DNA of 17,633 nt from Casp-Chloro-G3 sp002816715 (lineage in GTDB: Bacteria > Chloroflexota > Dehalococcoidia > Lucifugimonadales > UBA3495): contig JAQBUV010000053.1 in assembly GCA_027623815.1 (NCBI GenBank), positions 1 through 17,633 on the forward strand. Direction: 5' to 3'. The position numbers and the translations under genes were made by a program. The stretch's first letter is position 1. Each line of letters starts with the position of its first letter. The notes under the pieces were generated by a model. The model saw only the letters and a program-made list of their open reading frames with translations. It was not told where the DNA came from and ran no database searches. This document shows positions 1-5,679 of this stretch, piece by piece.

Positions 1-72
1 CGTGCAGCCTGGATCAAAGGATTTCTCGACGGAGAAATGAACTACGCCCTGCCCTACGGTCAAACCGACTAA
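1..72 (+). CDS. C-terminal fragment of an unidentified protein
   Basis: An open frame enters from the left edge and stops at TAA 70-72. It gives 23 residues ending in ALPYGQTD. The reading frame, the stop 27 bases before the next start and a clean ribosome binding site for the next gene support a real gene end. The fragment is too short for me to assign a family. It probably shares an operon with the following VOC gene. Confidence 0.55.
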   Translation, partial: RAAWIKGFLDGEMNYALPYGQTD

Positions 73-98
73 TTGCTCAGACTCCTAGAGGAGAAAAC

Positions 99-470
99 AT
101 GGATTTAGGATCGTTTTCGGTAAGCCTTGCCGTCAAAAACCTTGAAACATCAAAGCAATTTTATGAGAAGCTTGGGTTCGAATCATTTGGCGGTGATCCC
201 CAACAGAATTGGTTGATCCTCAAAAACGGCGATCACGTGCTCGGTCTGTTCCAGGGCATGTTTGAAAAGAATATACTGACGTTCAACCCCGGCTGGGATC
301 AAAATGCAAACGAACTCGATTCGTTCACTGATGTACGTGAACTACAACAAGAACTTAAAAATCAAGGGCTTATTCTAATCGGTGAAGCTGACGAATCGTC
401 AACCGGCCCGGCGAGCTTCATGCTTTCCGACCCCGACGGTAATCAGATTCTGATTGATCAGCATCGATAG
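99..470 (+). CDS. VOC superfamily (glyoxalase/bleomycin-resistance fold) protein
   Basis: This 123-residue protein has the size of a single vicinal-oxygen-chelate module. The N-terminal half begins with a beta strand and the typical sequence NLETSKQFYEKLGF (residues 14-27). The C-terminal end carries the family signature SDPDGNQILID (110-120). Members bind a metal and act in isomerisation, ring cleavage or antibiotic binding, but the substrate cannot be read from sequence. The position where many enzymes have the first metal-ligand His (early in strand 1) is Ser or Leu here, so a metal-dependent activity is uncertain. The start is ATG 99 with a strong Shine-Dalgarno sequence (TAGAGGAG, 86-93). 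The gene is visibly more AT-rich than the genes after it, which could reflect transfer or weaker codon selection. It lies 27 bases after the preceding gene fragment. Confidence 0.85.
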   Translation: MDLGSFSVSLAVKNLETSKQFYEKLGFESFGGDPQQNWLILKNGDHVLGLFQGMFEKNILTFNPGWDQNANELDSFTDVRELQQELKNQGLILIGEADESSTGPASFMLSDPDGNQILIDQHR

Positions 471-536
471 TCAGGTTGGACCAGAGTAGCTCATCAAGGG
501 AATATCCACAAAGCTGACACAATCGGCCAGCAATAG

Positions 537-1430
537 GTGATTGAAAAATTGGAACTCTTACGTAGCTTAATATTTGTGCCCGGCAACCGCGCCAACATGC
601 TGGAGCGGGCCCGGGACTTTAACGCCGACATAATCATGTACGATCTGGAGGACTCGGTGCCTCCGGCGGAGAAGGTCAACGCCCGTGAACTGGCCCGAGA
701 ATGGGTGCCCCAACTTCGTAAGGCAGGCCGCAAAATGATGGTGCGCTGCAACGGCCTGGACACCGGGCTTACTCGCGACGAACTGGCCGCTGTGATCGGC
801 CCCGACCTCTACGGCGTCAGCGTCGGCAAGACCGAGTCGCCCTGGGACATACAGGAAATCGACCGGATCATCGCCCCGTATGAAGCCGCCGCCGGACTGG
901 AACCCGGCAGCATCAAGCTAATTCCCTGGATTGAAAGCGCCAAAGCGGTGCTGAACGCCCTGCCAATGGCCTCTGCATCTAGCCGAATCATCGCCATCGC
1001 CTTCGGCGCAGAGGACTATACCGTGGATATGGGACTCCAGCGCACCGACAGCGGCGAGGAAGTCTACGTGCCCAGGGCCACCACCGCCATCGCCGCCCGC
1101 GCCGCCGGAGTCGCCTCGCTGGACAGTCCTTACGTCGCCTTCCGTAATCCAGAAGGCCTCAAGGACGACTGTGCCACCGCCCGAAAGTTGGGTTATCAGG
1201 GCAAGTTCGCCATTCATCCATCGCAGATTAATACTATCAACGAGACGTTCAGCCCTAACCCGGAAGACGTGGCCTATGCCCGCCGGGTGATGGAAGCCTG
1301 GAACGAAGCCGAAGCCGCCGGTCGTGGCTCATTGGACCTGGATGGCAAAATGGTGGACGTTCCGGTGGTCAAGCGGGCGCAGAACTTGCTGGCTCTGGTG
1401 GAAGCTATCGACCAGCAGGTCAGGGTATGA
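537..1430 (+). CDS. CitE-like HpcH/HpaI aldolase/citrate lyase family protein
   Basis: The 297-residue product matches the CitE-like (beta subunit of citrate lyase) branch of the HpcH/HpaI family. It has the opening LRSLIFVPGNRANML, the early YDLEDSV motif, IPWIESA containing the presumed Mg2+ ligand Glu133, and FGAEDY with Asp160 as the second acidic ligand. The C-terminal KFAIHPSQI motif is also typical. Family members cleave or hydrolyse short hydroxyacyl-CoA esters such as citryl-, malyl- or citramalyl-CoA in the cytoplasm. No citrate lyase alpha or gamma genes are adjacent, so a stand-alone malyl-CoA/citramalyl-CoA lyase or thioesterase role is more likely than classical citrate lyase. 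The start is GTG 537, with no clear Shine-Dalgarno sequence; TTG 549 is an alternative. Its TGA overlaps the ATG of the next gene by four bases (ATGA), which indicates translational coupling. Confidence 0.88.
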   Translation: MIEKLELLRSLIFVPGNRANMLERARDFNADIIMYDLEDSVPPAEKVNARELAREWVPQLRKAGRKMMVRCNGLDTGLTRDELAAVIGPDLYGVSVGKTESPWDIQEIDRIIAPYEAAAGLEPGSIKLIPWIESAKAVLNALPMASASSRIIAIAFGAEDYTVDMGLQRTDSGEEVYVPRATTAIAARAAGVASLDSPYVAFRNPEGLKDDCATARKLGYQGKFAIHPSQINTINETFSPNPEDVAYARRVMEAWNEAEAAGRGSLDLDGKMVDVPVVKRAQNLLALVEAIDQQVRV

Positions 1431-1759
1431 ACCAGCCCCAGATGTTGCTAGTCACCACTCCGACTATTGAGGGAAAACGCACCGTTCAGGTCTTGGGCCT
1501 GGTGCAGGGCAACACCGTGCGGGCGCGAAATATTGGGAGAGACTTTTTAGCTGGTCTGCGCAACGTGGTGGGCGGAGAAGTGGGACAGTATTCCCGGCTG
1601 CTGACCGAAGCTAGGGAACAGGCCGTGAGCCGCATGGTACAGCAGGCCGAAGCGTTGGGCGCTAACGCGGTGGTCAACCTTCGGTTCTCCACCTCAATGA
1701 TTATGAGCGCGACGGCAGAGATCCTGGTGTATGGCACCGCCGTGGTCGTGGAAGATTAG
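1427..1759 (+). CDS. YbjQ/UPF0145 family protein
   Basis: The 110-residue sequence fits the YbjQ family (UPF0145, often labelled heavy-metal-binding). Supporting features are the N-terminal LLVTTPTIEGKRTVQVLG, the central GGEVGQYSRLLTEAREQAV helix, and the GANAVVNLRF and YGTAVVV strands at the end. Known members form small oligomeric cytoplasmic proteins whose biochemical role is unsettled. The start overlaps the stop of the CitE-like gene, so the two are co-translated. folB follows after 12 bases. The association with these two enzymes gives no obvious function. Confidence 0.85.
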   Translation: MNQPQMLLVTTPTIEGKRTVQVLGLVQGNTVRARNIGRDFLAGLRNVVGGEVGQYSRLLTEAREQAVSRMVQQAEALGANAVVNLRFSTSMIMSATAEILVYGTAVVVED

Positions 1760-1771
1760 TTTCGAGAGAAG

Positions 1772-2164
1772 ATGCGAGAAGCAGTAGAGATAGCCTTGCC
1801 ATCTGATCGGATAATTCTCAACGGGATGCAGTTCTATGGCTTTCATGGCGTTAACGCCGAAGAGAAAGCGCTGGGACAGAATTACGTTGTAGACTTGGCG
1901 GTGGATGTAGACTTGGCCAAACCCGGCCAAACCGACCAGCTAGGCGATACGGTGAGCTACACCCACCTGTACCGAGCGGTTAAGGCGGTAGTTGAAGGTG
2001 AGTCCAAAGACCTGCTGGAGAGTGTCGCTCAGTCCATCGCCGACCGAGTATTGAATGATTACCCGGTAATCTCAGTTCAACTAACCGTCAAGAAACCGCA
2101 TCCACCGATCAAAGGTTCGGTGGTAGATTATGCTGCCGTGGAGATTTACCGCGTCCGCTCCTAA
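1772..2164 (+). CDS. folB: Dihydroneopterin aldolase
   Basis: FolB converts 7,8-dihydroneopterin to 6-hydroxymethyl-7,8-dihydropterin and glycolaldehyde in folate synthesis. The 130-residue protein has the family core GMQFYGFHGV (18-27), the Glu of the pterin site (Glu31), DTVSYTHLY with the conserved Tyr63, and VKKPHPPI with the catalytic Lys108. The overall length is typical, with an N-terminal extension of about 10 residues over some homologues; ATG 1772 is preceded by GAGAGAAG. It is the last gene of a compact run with the CitE-like and YbjQ genes. No other folate genes (folP, folK, folE) are in the window. Confidence 0.9.
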   Translation: MREAVEIALPSDRIILNGMQFYGFHGVNAEEKALGQNYVVDLAVDVDLAKPGQTDQLGDTVSYTHLYRAVKAVVEGESKDLLESVAQSIADRVLNDYPVISVQLTVKKPHPPIKGSVVDYAAVEIYRVRS

Positions 2165-2200
2165 ATTTAGGATGGCGTCATTCGTGTACTGACCGGCGAC

Positions 2201-2276
2201 TTCCTCTCCCCTTGTGGGACAGGATTGAGGAGAGGGGTAACACCCTCATCCCAGACTTCTCCCATCGAGGGAGAAG
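2201..2276. repeat. Dispersed intergenic repeat, copy A (inverted relative to copy B)
   Basis: Positions 2201-2273 match the reverse complement of 9030-9100 with about six substitutions and one single-base indel over about 72 bases. The element contains two local hairpins. CCTCTCC (2203-2209) pairs with GGAGAGG (2229-2235), and CTTCTCCC (2256-2263) pairs with GGGAGAAG (2269-2276). It lies between two convergent genes (folB and the D-2-hydroxyacid dehydrogenase), so it could also act as a transcription barrier, though there is no T-run. Confidence 0.8.
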
Positions 2277-2332
2277 GGGCCACGACGGCCAATCATGACG
2301 ACAGTCAATCCAGCGTTTGGTAATTAGATGGC

Positions 2333-3301
2333 TCAGTCCTCAAGCGTAATCAGCGACTGAGGCGTCTCCCCAGCCAGAACCCTCCTGATGTTGGTATAGG
2401 CGAAGTCGCTGGCTCTCAGGTCGGTCTCGTAGCTGGCCGCGGCCATATGGGGCGTAATTACCACATTGTCCAACTCAAATAGCGGGTTATCCACCGGCGT
2501 GGGTTCCTCTTCCAGCACGTCCAATCCGGCCCCAGCGATCTTTCCCGACTGCAACGCTTGATACAGAGCTTTTTCGTCCACCACCGGGCCTCGGCTGGCG
2601 TTGATCAGGTAGGCGGTCGGCTTCATTGCCTCAAGCTCCCGATGGGAAATCATGGCTCGCGTCTGACGGTTCAGCGGCACATGCATGGTGATGATGTCTG
2701 ATTCCCTAATCAGTTCTTCAAACGCCACTGGTTCGGCATTAAGCTCGCTCTGGGTTTCCTTGGGGATGTTATCCACGTCGTAGTAGATAGTCCTGGTATC
2801 AAAACCCTTGAGACGCTTGGCTACTTGCTTGCCAACCCGTCCCAAACCGACGATTCCTACTGTCTTGTCGGTAATTTCGAACATTGGCAAGCTGCCCAGG
2901 TCCCCCCGCCAGCGGCGTTGTCTCACCGCCATGTCCCAGTGGAGCATTGTCTTCTTGGAGACGGCAATCATCAAGGCAATGGTCTGCTCTGAGACGGCAA
3001 TGGAGTTGGCGCCGCCGTTGTTGGCGATGGGGATACCCATCTCTCCAATGGTGCGGGCATCCAGCCGGTCAAAGCCCGCGCTCAAGGTCTGGATTATTTT
3101 GACCCTGGGGCATTCTTTGAGTACATCGACGGTAACTTCGGAAGAGATTATCGCGTCGGCGTCTTTACACAGTTCAATTTTCTCCGACTGGGACAGGCTG
3201 AGGTCGACCAGGGTAACGTCCATATCCGGCGGGGCTAGACTCTTGACGAAATTGGCTCGCTCAGTTGGCGCGACGACAAAGGCTATCTTTGGCTTGGGCA
3301 T
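2333..3301 (-). CDS. D-2-hydroxyacid dehydrogenase (NAD-dependent, phosphoglycerate dehydrogenase-like)
   Basis: The 322-residue protein belongs to the D-isomer-specific 2-hydroxyacid dehydrogenases, which interconvert 2-oxoacids and D-2-hydroxyacids with NAD(H). The Rossmann motif is GLGRVG (152-157). Asp175 at the end of the next strand favours NAD over NADP. The catalytic residues are Arg237 (NASRGP), Glu266 (LDVLEEEP) and His285 (ITPHMAA). It has no ACT or ASB regulatory domain, so it is not a full-length SerA; hydroxypyruvate, glyoxylate or another 2-oxoacid are candidate substrates. The start ATG is preceded by AGAAAGG. It is the last of three same-strand genes, with gaps of 110 and 151 bases between them, so co-transcription is possible but not certain. 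Confidence 0.9.
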   Translation of the reverse strand: MPKPKIAFVVAPTERANFVKSLAPPDMDVTLVDLSLSQSEKIELCKDADAIISSEVTVDVLKECPRVKIIQTLSAGFDRLDARTIGEMGIPIANNGGANSIAVSEQTIALMIAVSKKTMLHWDMAVRQRRWRGDLGSLPMFEITDKTVGIVGLGRVGKQVAKRLKGFDTRTIYYDVDNIPKETQSELNAEPVAFEELIRESDIITMHVPLNRQTRAMISHRELEAMKPTAYLINASRGPVVDEKALYQALQSGKIAGAGLDVLEEEPTPVDNPLFELDNVVITPHMAAASYETDLRASDFAYTNIRRVLAGETPQSLITLED

Positions 3302-3365
3302 ATCTTTACCTTTCTGTTATTTCTAGCCTCGGCGCTTCAATGCGAGAATCCCAGGCAGCCATTGA

Positions 3366-3390
3366 GGGGAGGGTGGCACCAACCCTCCCC
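3366..3390. other. Perfect 9-bp stem-loop in intergenic region
   Basis: GGGGAGGGT (3366-3374) pairs with ACCCTCCCC (3382-3390) around a 7-base loop, just after the stop of the dienelactone hydrolase gene on the minus strand. It may slow transcription between that gene and the next, but no T-run follows on either strand, so a classical terminator is not supported. Confidence 0.4.
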
Positions 3391-3411
3391 CGGTTATACC
3401 TTGTGCCGGGT

Positions 3412-4140
3412 CTAAGCGTTGACCGCCGCTTTCAGGTGCGTGGCGAAGAACTCCAGAGTTCGCGGCCAGGCTAACTCGGCCCCCGCCTGGTTATAGCGGT
3501 CCGGGTTGGTGAAATCCATAAAGGCGTGACCCGCGCCGGGATAAGAGTAAAACTGGTGCGGCTTGCCCAATCGGGTCAGCTCCGCATCCAGCTTAACCTG
3601 GTCTTCTGGCGAGGGATTGCCATCGGTTGCGCCAAAGTGAAACATCATTGGGCAGGTAATGCCACTGGTCAAGTCAAAAGGAGATTTATCGGCTGCTCCC
3701 CAGGGTGCCATGATGGTGCCGCCGTAAAAGGGCACTGCCGCCTTGAAAATGGGGTTGGTGGCGGCCATCAGCCAGGTTACTCGGCCGCCCATGCAGAAGC
3801 CGGTGACGCCGATTCGCTCACTGTCCACCGAGGACTGTGCTTTGAGAAAGTCCACCGCCGCGTTCATGTCGGCGATAATGTCGGGGTCGCTGAGGTAGCC
3901 TAGTCGGTCCAGGCGAGGCCCGTCCATCTCTGCTTGGGACAGACGGTGAAACAGGTCGGGCACCACCGCCACATAGCCTTCCTCGGCCAGCCGGTCAGCC
4001 ATAACCTTGTCGAATTCGTCAACGCCGCCAACGTGGAACGCGATGACTACCGCCGGATGGGGGCCAGACCCGGTGGGCAAGCTGGCGTACATCTCCATGC
4101 TTTCGCCGTTTACCGTTAGGGTGTCAGTGAAGGATGGCAT
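3412..4140 (-). CDS. Dienelactone hydrolase family protein
   Basis: The 242-residue alpha/beta hydrolase matches the dienelactone hydrolase (carboxymethylenebutenolidase) family, which opens lactones formed in chlorocatechol and related aromatic catabolism. The predicted triad is Cys116 (GFCMGG nucleophile elbow), Asp173 (GATDGN) and His205 (GAGHAF), with the usual spacing. The conserved Glu next to the His in the HE motif of classical enzymes (Glu36 in the Pseudomonas enzyme) appears to be Val37 here (FHVGG). The nucleophile activation or substrate may therefore differ. No signal peptide is seen, so it is cytoplasmic. The gene lies between coxG and the D-2-hydroxyacid dehydrogenase on the same strand. 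Confidence 0.88.
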   Translation of the reverse strand: MPSFTDTLTVNGESMEMYASLPTGSGPHPAVVIAFHVGGVDEFDKVMADRLAEEGYVAVVPDLFHRLSQAEMDGPRLDRLGYLSDPDIIADMNAAVDFLKAQSSVDSERIGVTGFCMGGRVTWLMAATNPIFKAAVPFYGGTIMAPWGAADKSPFDLTSGITCPMMFHFGATDGNPSPEDQVKLDAELTRLGKPHQFYSYPGAGHAFMDFTNPDRYNQAGAELAWPRTLEFFATHLKAAVNA

Positions 4141-4291
4141 TGGTTGTTACCTCCAGTAAATAGTATGTGCCGGGTTACTACCCGTCGAGGGGACTCTAGC
4201 AGAAAATCGAAGGGACTGCACTAATTTCTGGTGTTTTACTGCTGTCGGCAGCGGTGAAGCGTGCGGCCCAAGTAAAACGCAGATGTCCAAT

Positions 4292-4723
4292 TCACACCGA
4301 ATCCTGCAGGCACTTGATGAATCGGTCCATCATGCCCTGGGCGACGCTGCCCATCATCCGCTGGCCTACCCGAGCGACTGGCCCCCCGACTTGAGTATCC
4401 CCCTTGATATTGAGCGTGGTCTTACCATCCTGCTCAACCAGGTTGATTAATGACTCGCCATTGGCGAACCCCAAGGAACCCTTGCCTTCCAACACCAATT
4501 TAAGGGAGTTGTAAGGATTCTGGTCTCGCAAGAAGATTTTTGCGGTGTACCGGCCATTGACGGGGCCGACGCCTACATTTACCACCGCTTGGTACTCGTC
4601 TGCCCCAACGGGGTCCAGGCTTTGGACGCCGGGCAAACAGCTTGCCAGAACCTTTGGGTCCATCAACAGGCCCCATACTTGCTCCGCTGTTGCGTTGAAC
4701 TCATAGCTGCCGGAAACTTCCAT
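4292..4723 (-). CDS. coxG: CoxG-like SRPBCC protein (CO dehydrogenase subunit G family)
   Basis: The 143-residue product is a CoxG-family SRPBCC/START-fold protein. It opens with SGSYEFNATAEQVWGLLMDP, followed by CLPGVQSL and the beta-rich GRYTAKIFL and KGSLGF strands. In Oligotropha-type systems CoxG helps recruit the CO dehydrogenase to the membrane. Many homologues end in a hydrophobic C-terminal anchor, but this one stops after DRFIKCLQDSV without one, so direct membrane anchoring is doubtful. ATG 4723 is preceded by AGGAAGAG. The gene is divergent from coxSLM, and a transposon-like element sits only 37 bases upstream of its start, so its promoter is probably within or altered by that insertion. 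Confidence 0.85.
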   Translation of the reverse strand: MEVSGSYEFNATAEQVWGLLMDPKVLASCLPGVQSLDPVGADEYQAVVNVGVGPVNGRYTAKIFLRDQNPYNSLKLVLEGKGSLGFANGESLINLVEQDGKTTLNIKGDTQVGGPVARVGQRMMGSVAQGMMDRFIKCLQDSV

Positions 4724-4751
4724 AATTGCTCTTCCTAAATCAAGGCCCTAC

Positions 4752-4902
4752 CGAGGTTGACAGCAATTCTAATTATGGTAATTCGACCCCGCGTATCGGC
4801 AGAAAATCGCTCCTCTGAACCCATCACTCGTATCTGTACAAGACGGCCGTGACGGGGTGAATACCGACATTAACCCCATAATTAGAATTGCTGCGAGGTT
4901 GA
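4752..4902. mobile_element. MITE-like element with 9-bp target site duplication
   Basis: The element spans 4761-4893 (133 bp). Its ends are perfect 18-bp terminal inverted repeats, CAGCAATTCTAATTATGG (4761-4778) and its reverse complement (4876-4893). Both ends are immediately flanked by the same 9-bp direct repeat CGAGGTTGA (4752-4760 and 4894-4902), the expected target duplication. The interior of 97 bases holds no credible gene, so movement would need a transposase acting in trans. The insertion lies between the divergent coxG and coxS genes, close to coxG. Intact repeats and duplication suggest a fairly recent event. Confidence 0.88.
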
Positions 4903-5071
4903 TGCACCTGCCTTCAAATCATTGAATTGCCAGCTATTATACCAGCCGACCGGCGGCTACTAGGAATGCTTGAAGGCTGTCGAGAATACGGACAATGTTC
5001 CAGAAACAACCCCGAGCGGTGAAGCGGCCCTGCCCAGGTTCGTAAATGCCCCCGCAGGTTACGCCAGCCCG

Positions 5072-5100
5072 TTGACGCCTCTCGACCTCGCGGATATACT
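5072..5100 (+). promoter_or_regulatory. Candidate sigma70-type promoter for the cox operon
   Basis: TTGACG (5072-5077) and TATACT (5095-5100) are separated by exactly 17 bases. They match the -35 and -10 consensus at five of six positions each. Transcription would begin near 5107, giving a leader of about 100 bases before coxS. It points into coxSLMDE. Confidence 0.6.
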
Positions 5101-5118
5101 CCACCCAACAATCCCCTT

Positions 5119-5140
5119 GTAGCTACTTAGTAGCTACTTT
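5119..5140. promoter_or_regulatory. Two tandem palindromic boxes (operator candidate)
   Basis: An 11-base unit, GTAGCTACTTA then GTAGCTACTTT, is repeated in tandem. Each unit contains the 8-bp palindrome GTAGCTAC. The palindrome centres are 11 bp apart, about one helical turn, and sit about 12 to 33 bases after the predicted transcription start. This geometry suits a repressor bound as two dimers, but no regulator gene is adjacent. Confidence 0.5.
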
Positions 5141-5206
5141 TAGTTAACCCTTTGTCGTCACAGGAATCCAGTTCTTGAGAATCTAGCATTGCCGGGAGGT
5201 GGTCTG

Positions 5207-5677
5207 GTGAAAGTCCCCATAAAAGTCACGGTCAATAACCGGGTTTATGAAGCTGAGGTAGAGCCTAGAATGTTGCTGGTCGGCTTGCTCCGGGAGGAGT
5301 TGGGTCTGACCGGCACCAAGGTCGGCTGCGACACCAGCCAGTGCGGTGCTTGCGTAGTACGCATGAACGGGGCGACGGTGAAATCCTGCACCTGCCTGGC
5401 GGTACAGGCCGACGGCGCGGAGATCACCACCATTGAGGGTCTGGCCCAGAACGGCAACCTGCACCCAGTCCAGGAAGCCTTCTGGAATAACCACGGTCTC
5501 CAGTGCGGCTTCTGCACCGCCGGTATGATTATGACGGTGACCGAACTGCTGGAGCGCAATCCCAAGCCCTCGGCCCAGGAAGTCCGCGACGGTCTGCATG
5601 GCAATATTTGCCGGTGCACCGGATACCACAACATCGTCAAGGCGGCCCTGGCGGCAGCCGAAGCGATGGGAGGATAG
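5207..5677 (+). CDS. coxS: [2Fe-2S] subunit of a CO dehydrogenase-family molybdenum hydroxylase
   Basis: The small subunit passes electrons from the molybdenum site to FAD through two [2Fe-2S] clusters. The plant-type ferredoxin domain has ligands Cys41, Cys46, Cys49 and Cys61 (GCDTSQCGAC...SC). The C-terminal four-helix domain has Cys100 and Cys103 (QCGFCTAGM) and Cys135 and Cys137 (CRCTGYHNI). The 156-residue length is normal. I chose GTG 5207 because GGGAGGTGG lies just upstream at 5194-5202; the TTG at 5189 would put that Shine-Dalgarno sequence inside the gene. It is two bases from coxL. The context of coxL and coxM confirms the role, though the substrate need not be CO. Confidence 0.93.
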   Translation: MKVPIKVTVNNRVYEAEVEPRMLLVGLLREELGLTGTKVGCDTSQCGACVVRMNGATVKSCTCLAVQADGAEITTIEGLAQNGNLHPVQEAFWNNHGLQCGFCTAGMIMTVTELLERNPKPSAQEVRDGLHGNICRCTGYHNIVKAALAAAEAMGG

Positions 5678-5679
5678 CA

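Larger units (their letters stand above)
4903..5206. other. Non-coding control region upstream of coxS
   Basis: About 300 bases separate the transposon-like element from coxS. I see no convincing gene. The region contains a good promoter match (5072-5100) and two palindromic boxes (5119-5140), described separately. Confidence 0.6.

Noticed and set aside
175..184. tRNA T-loop-like sequence GGTTCGAATC
   Set aside because: It lies inside the VOC coding frame, and no cloverleaf can be built around it.
3366..3390. Intrinsic terminator at the 9-bp stem-loop
   Set aside because: No T-run follows on either strand, so I list it only as a hairpin.
4914..5111. 65-codon minus-strand open frame
   Set aside because: It has no family signature and no Shine-Dalgarno sequence, and it overlaps the predicted cox promoter.
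5503..5679. N-terminal extension of CoxL starting inside coxS
   Set aside because: This stretch is the out-of-frame shadow of coxS. The conserved CoxL N-terminus begins at ATG 5680 with a strong Shine-Dalgarno sequence.
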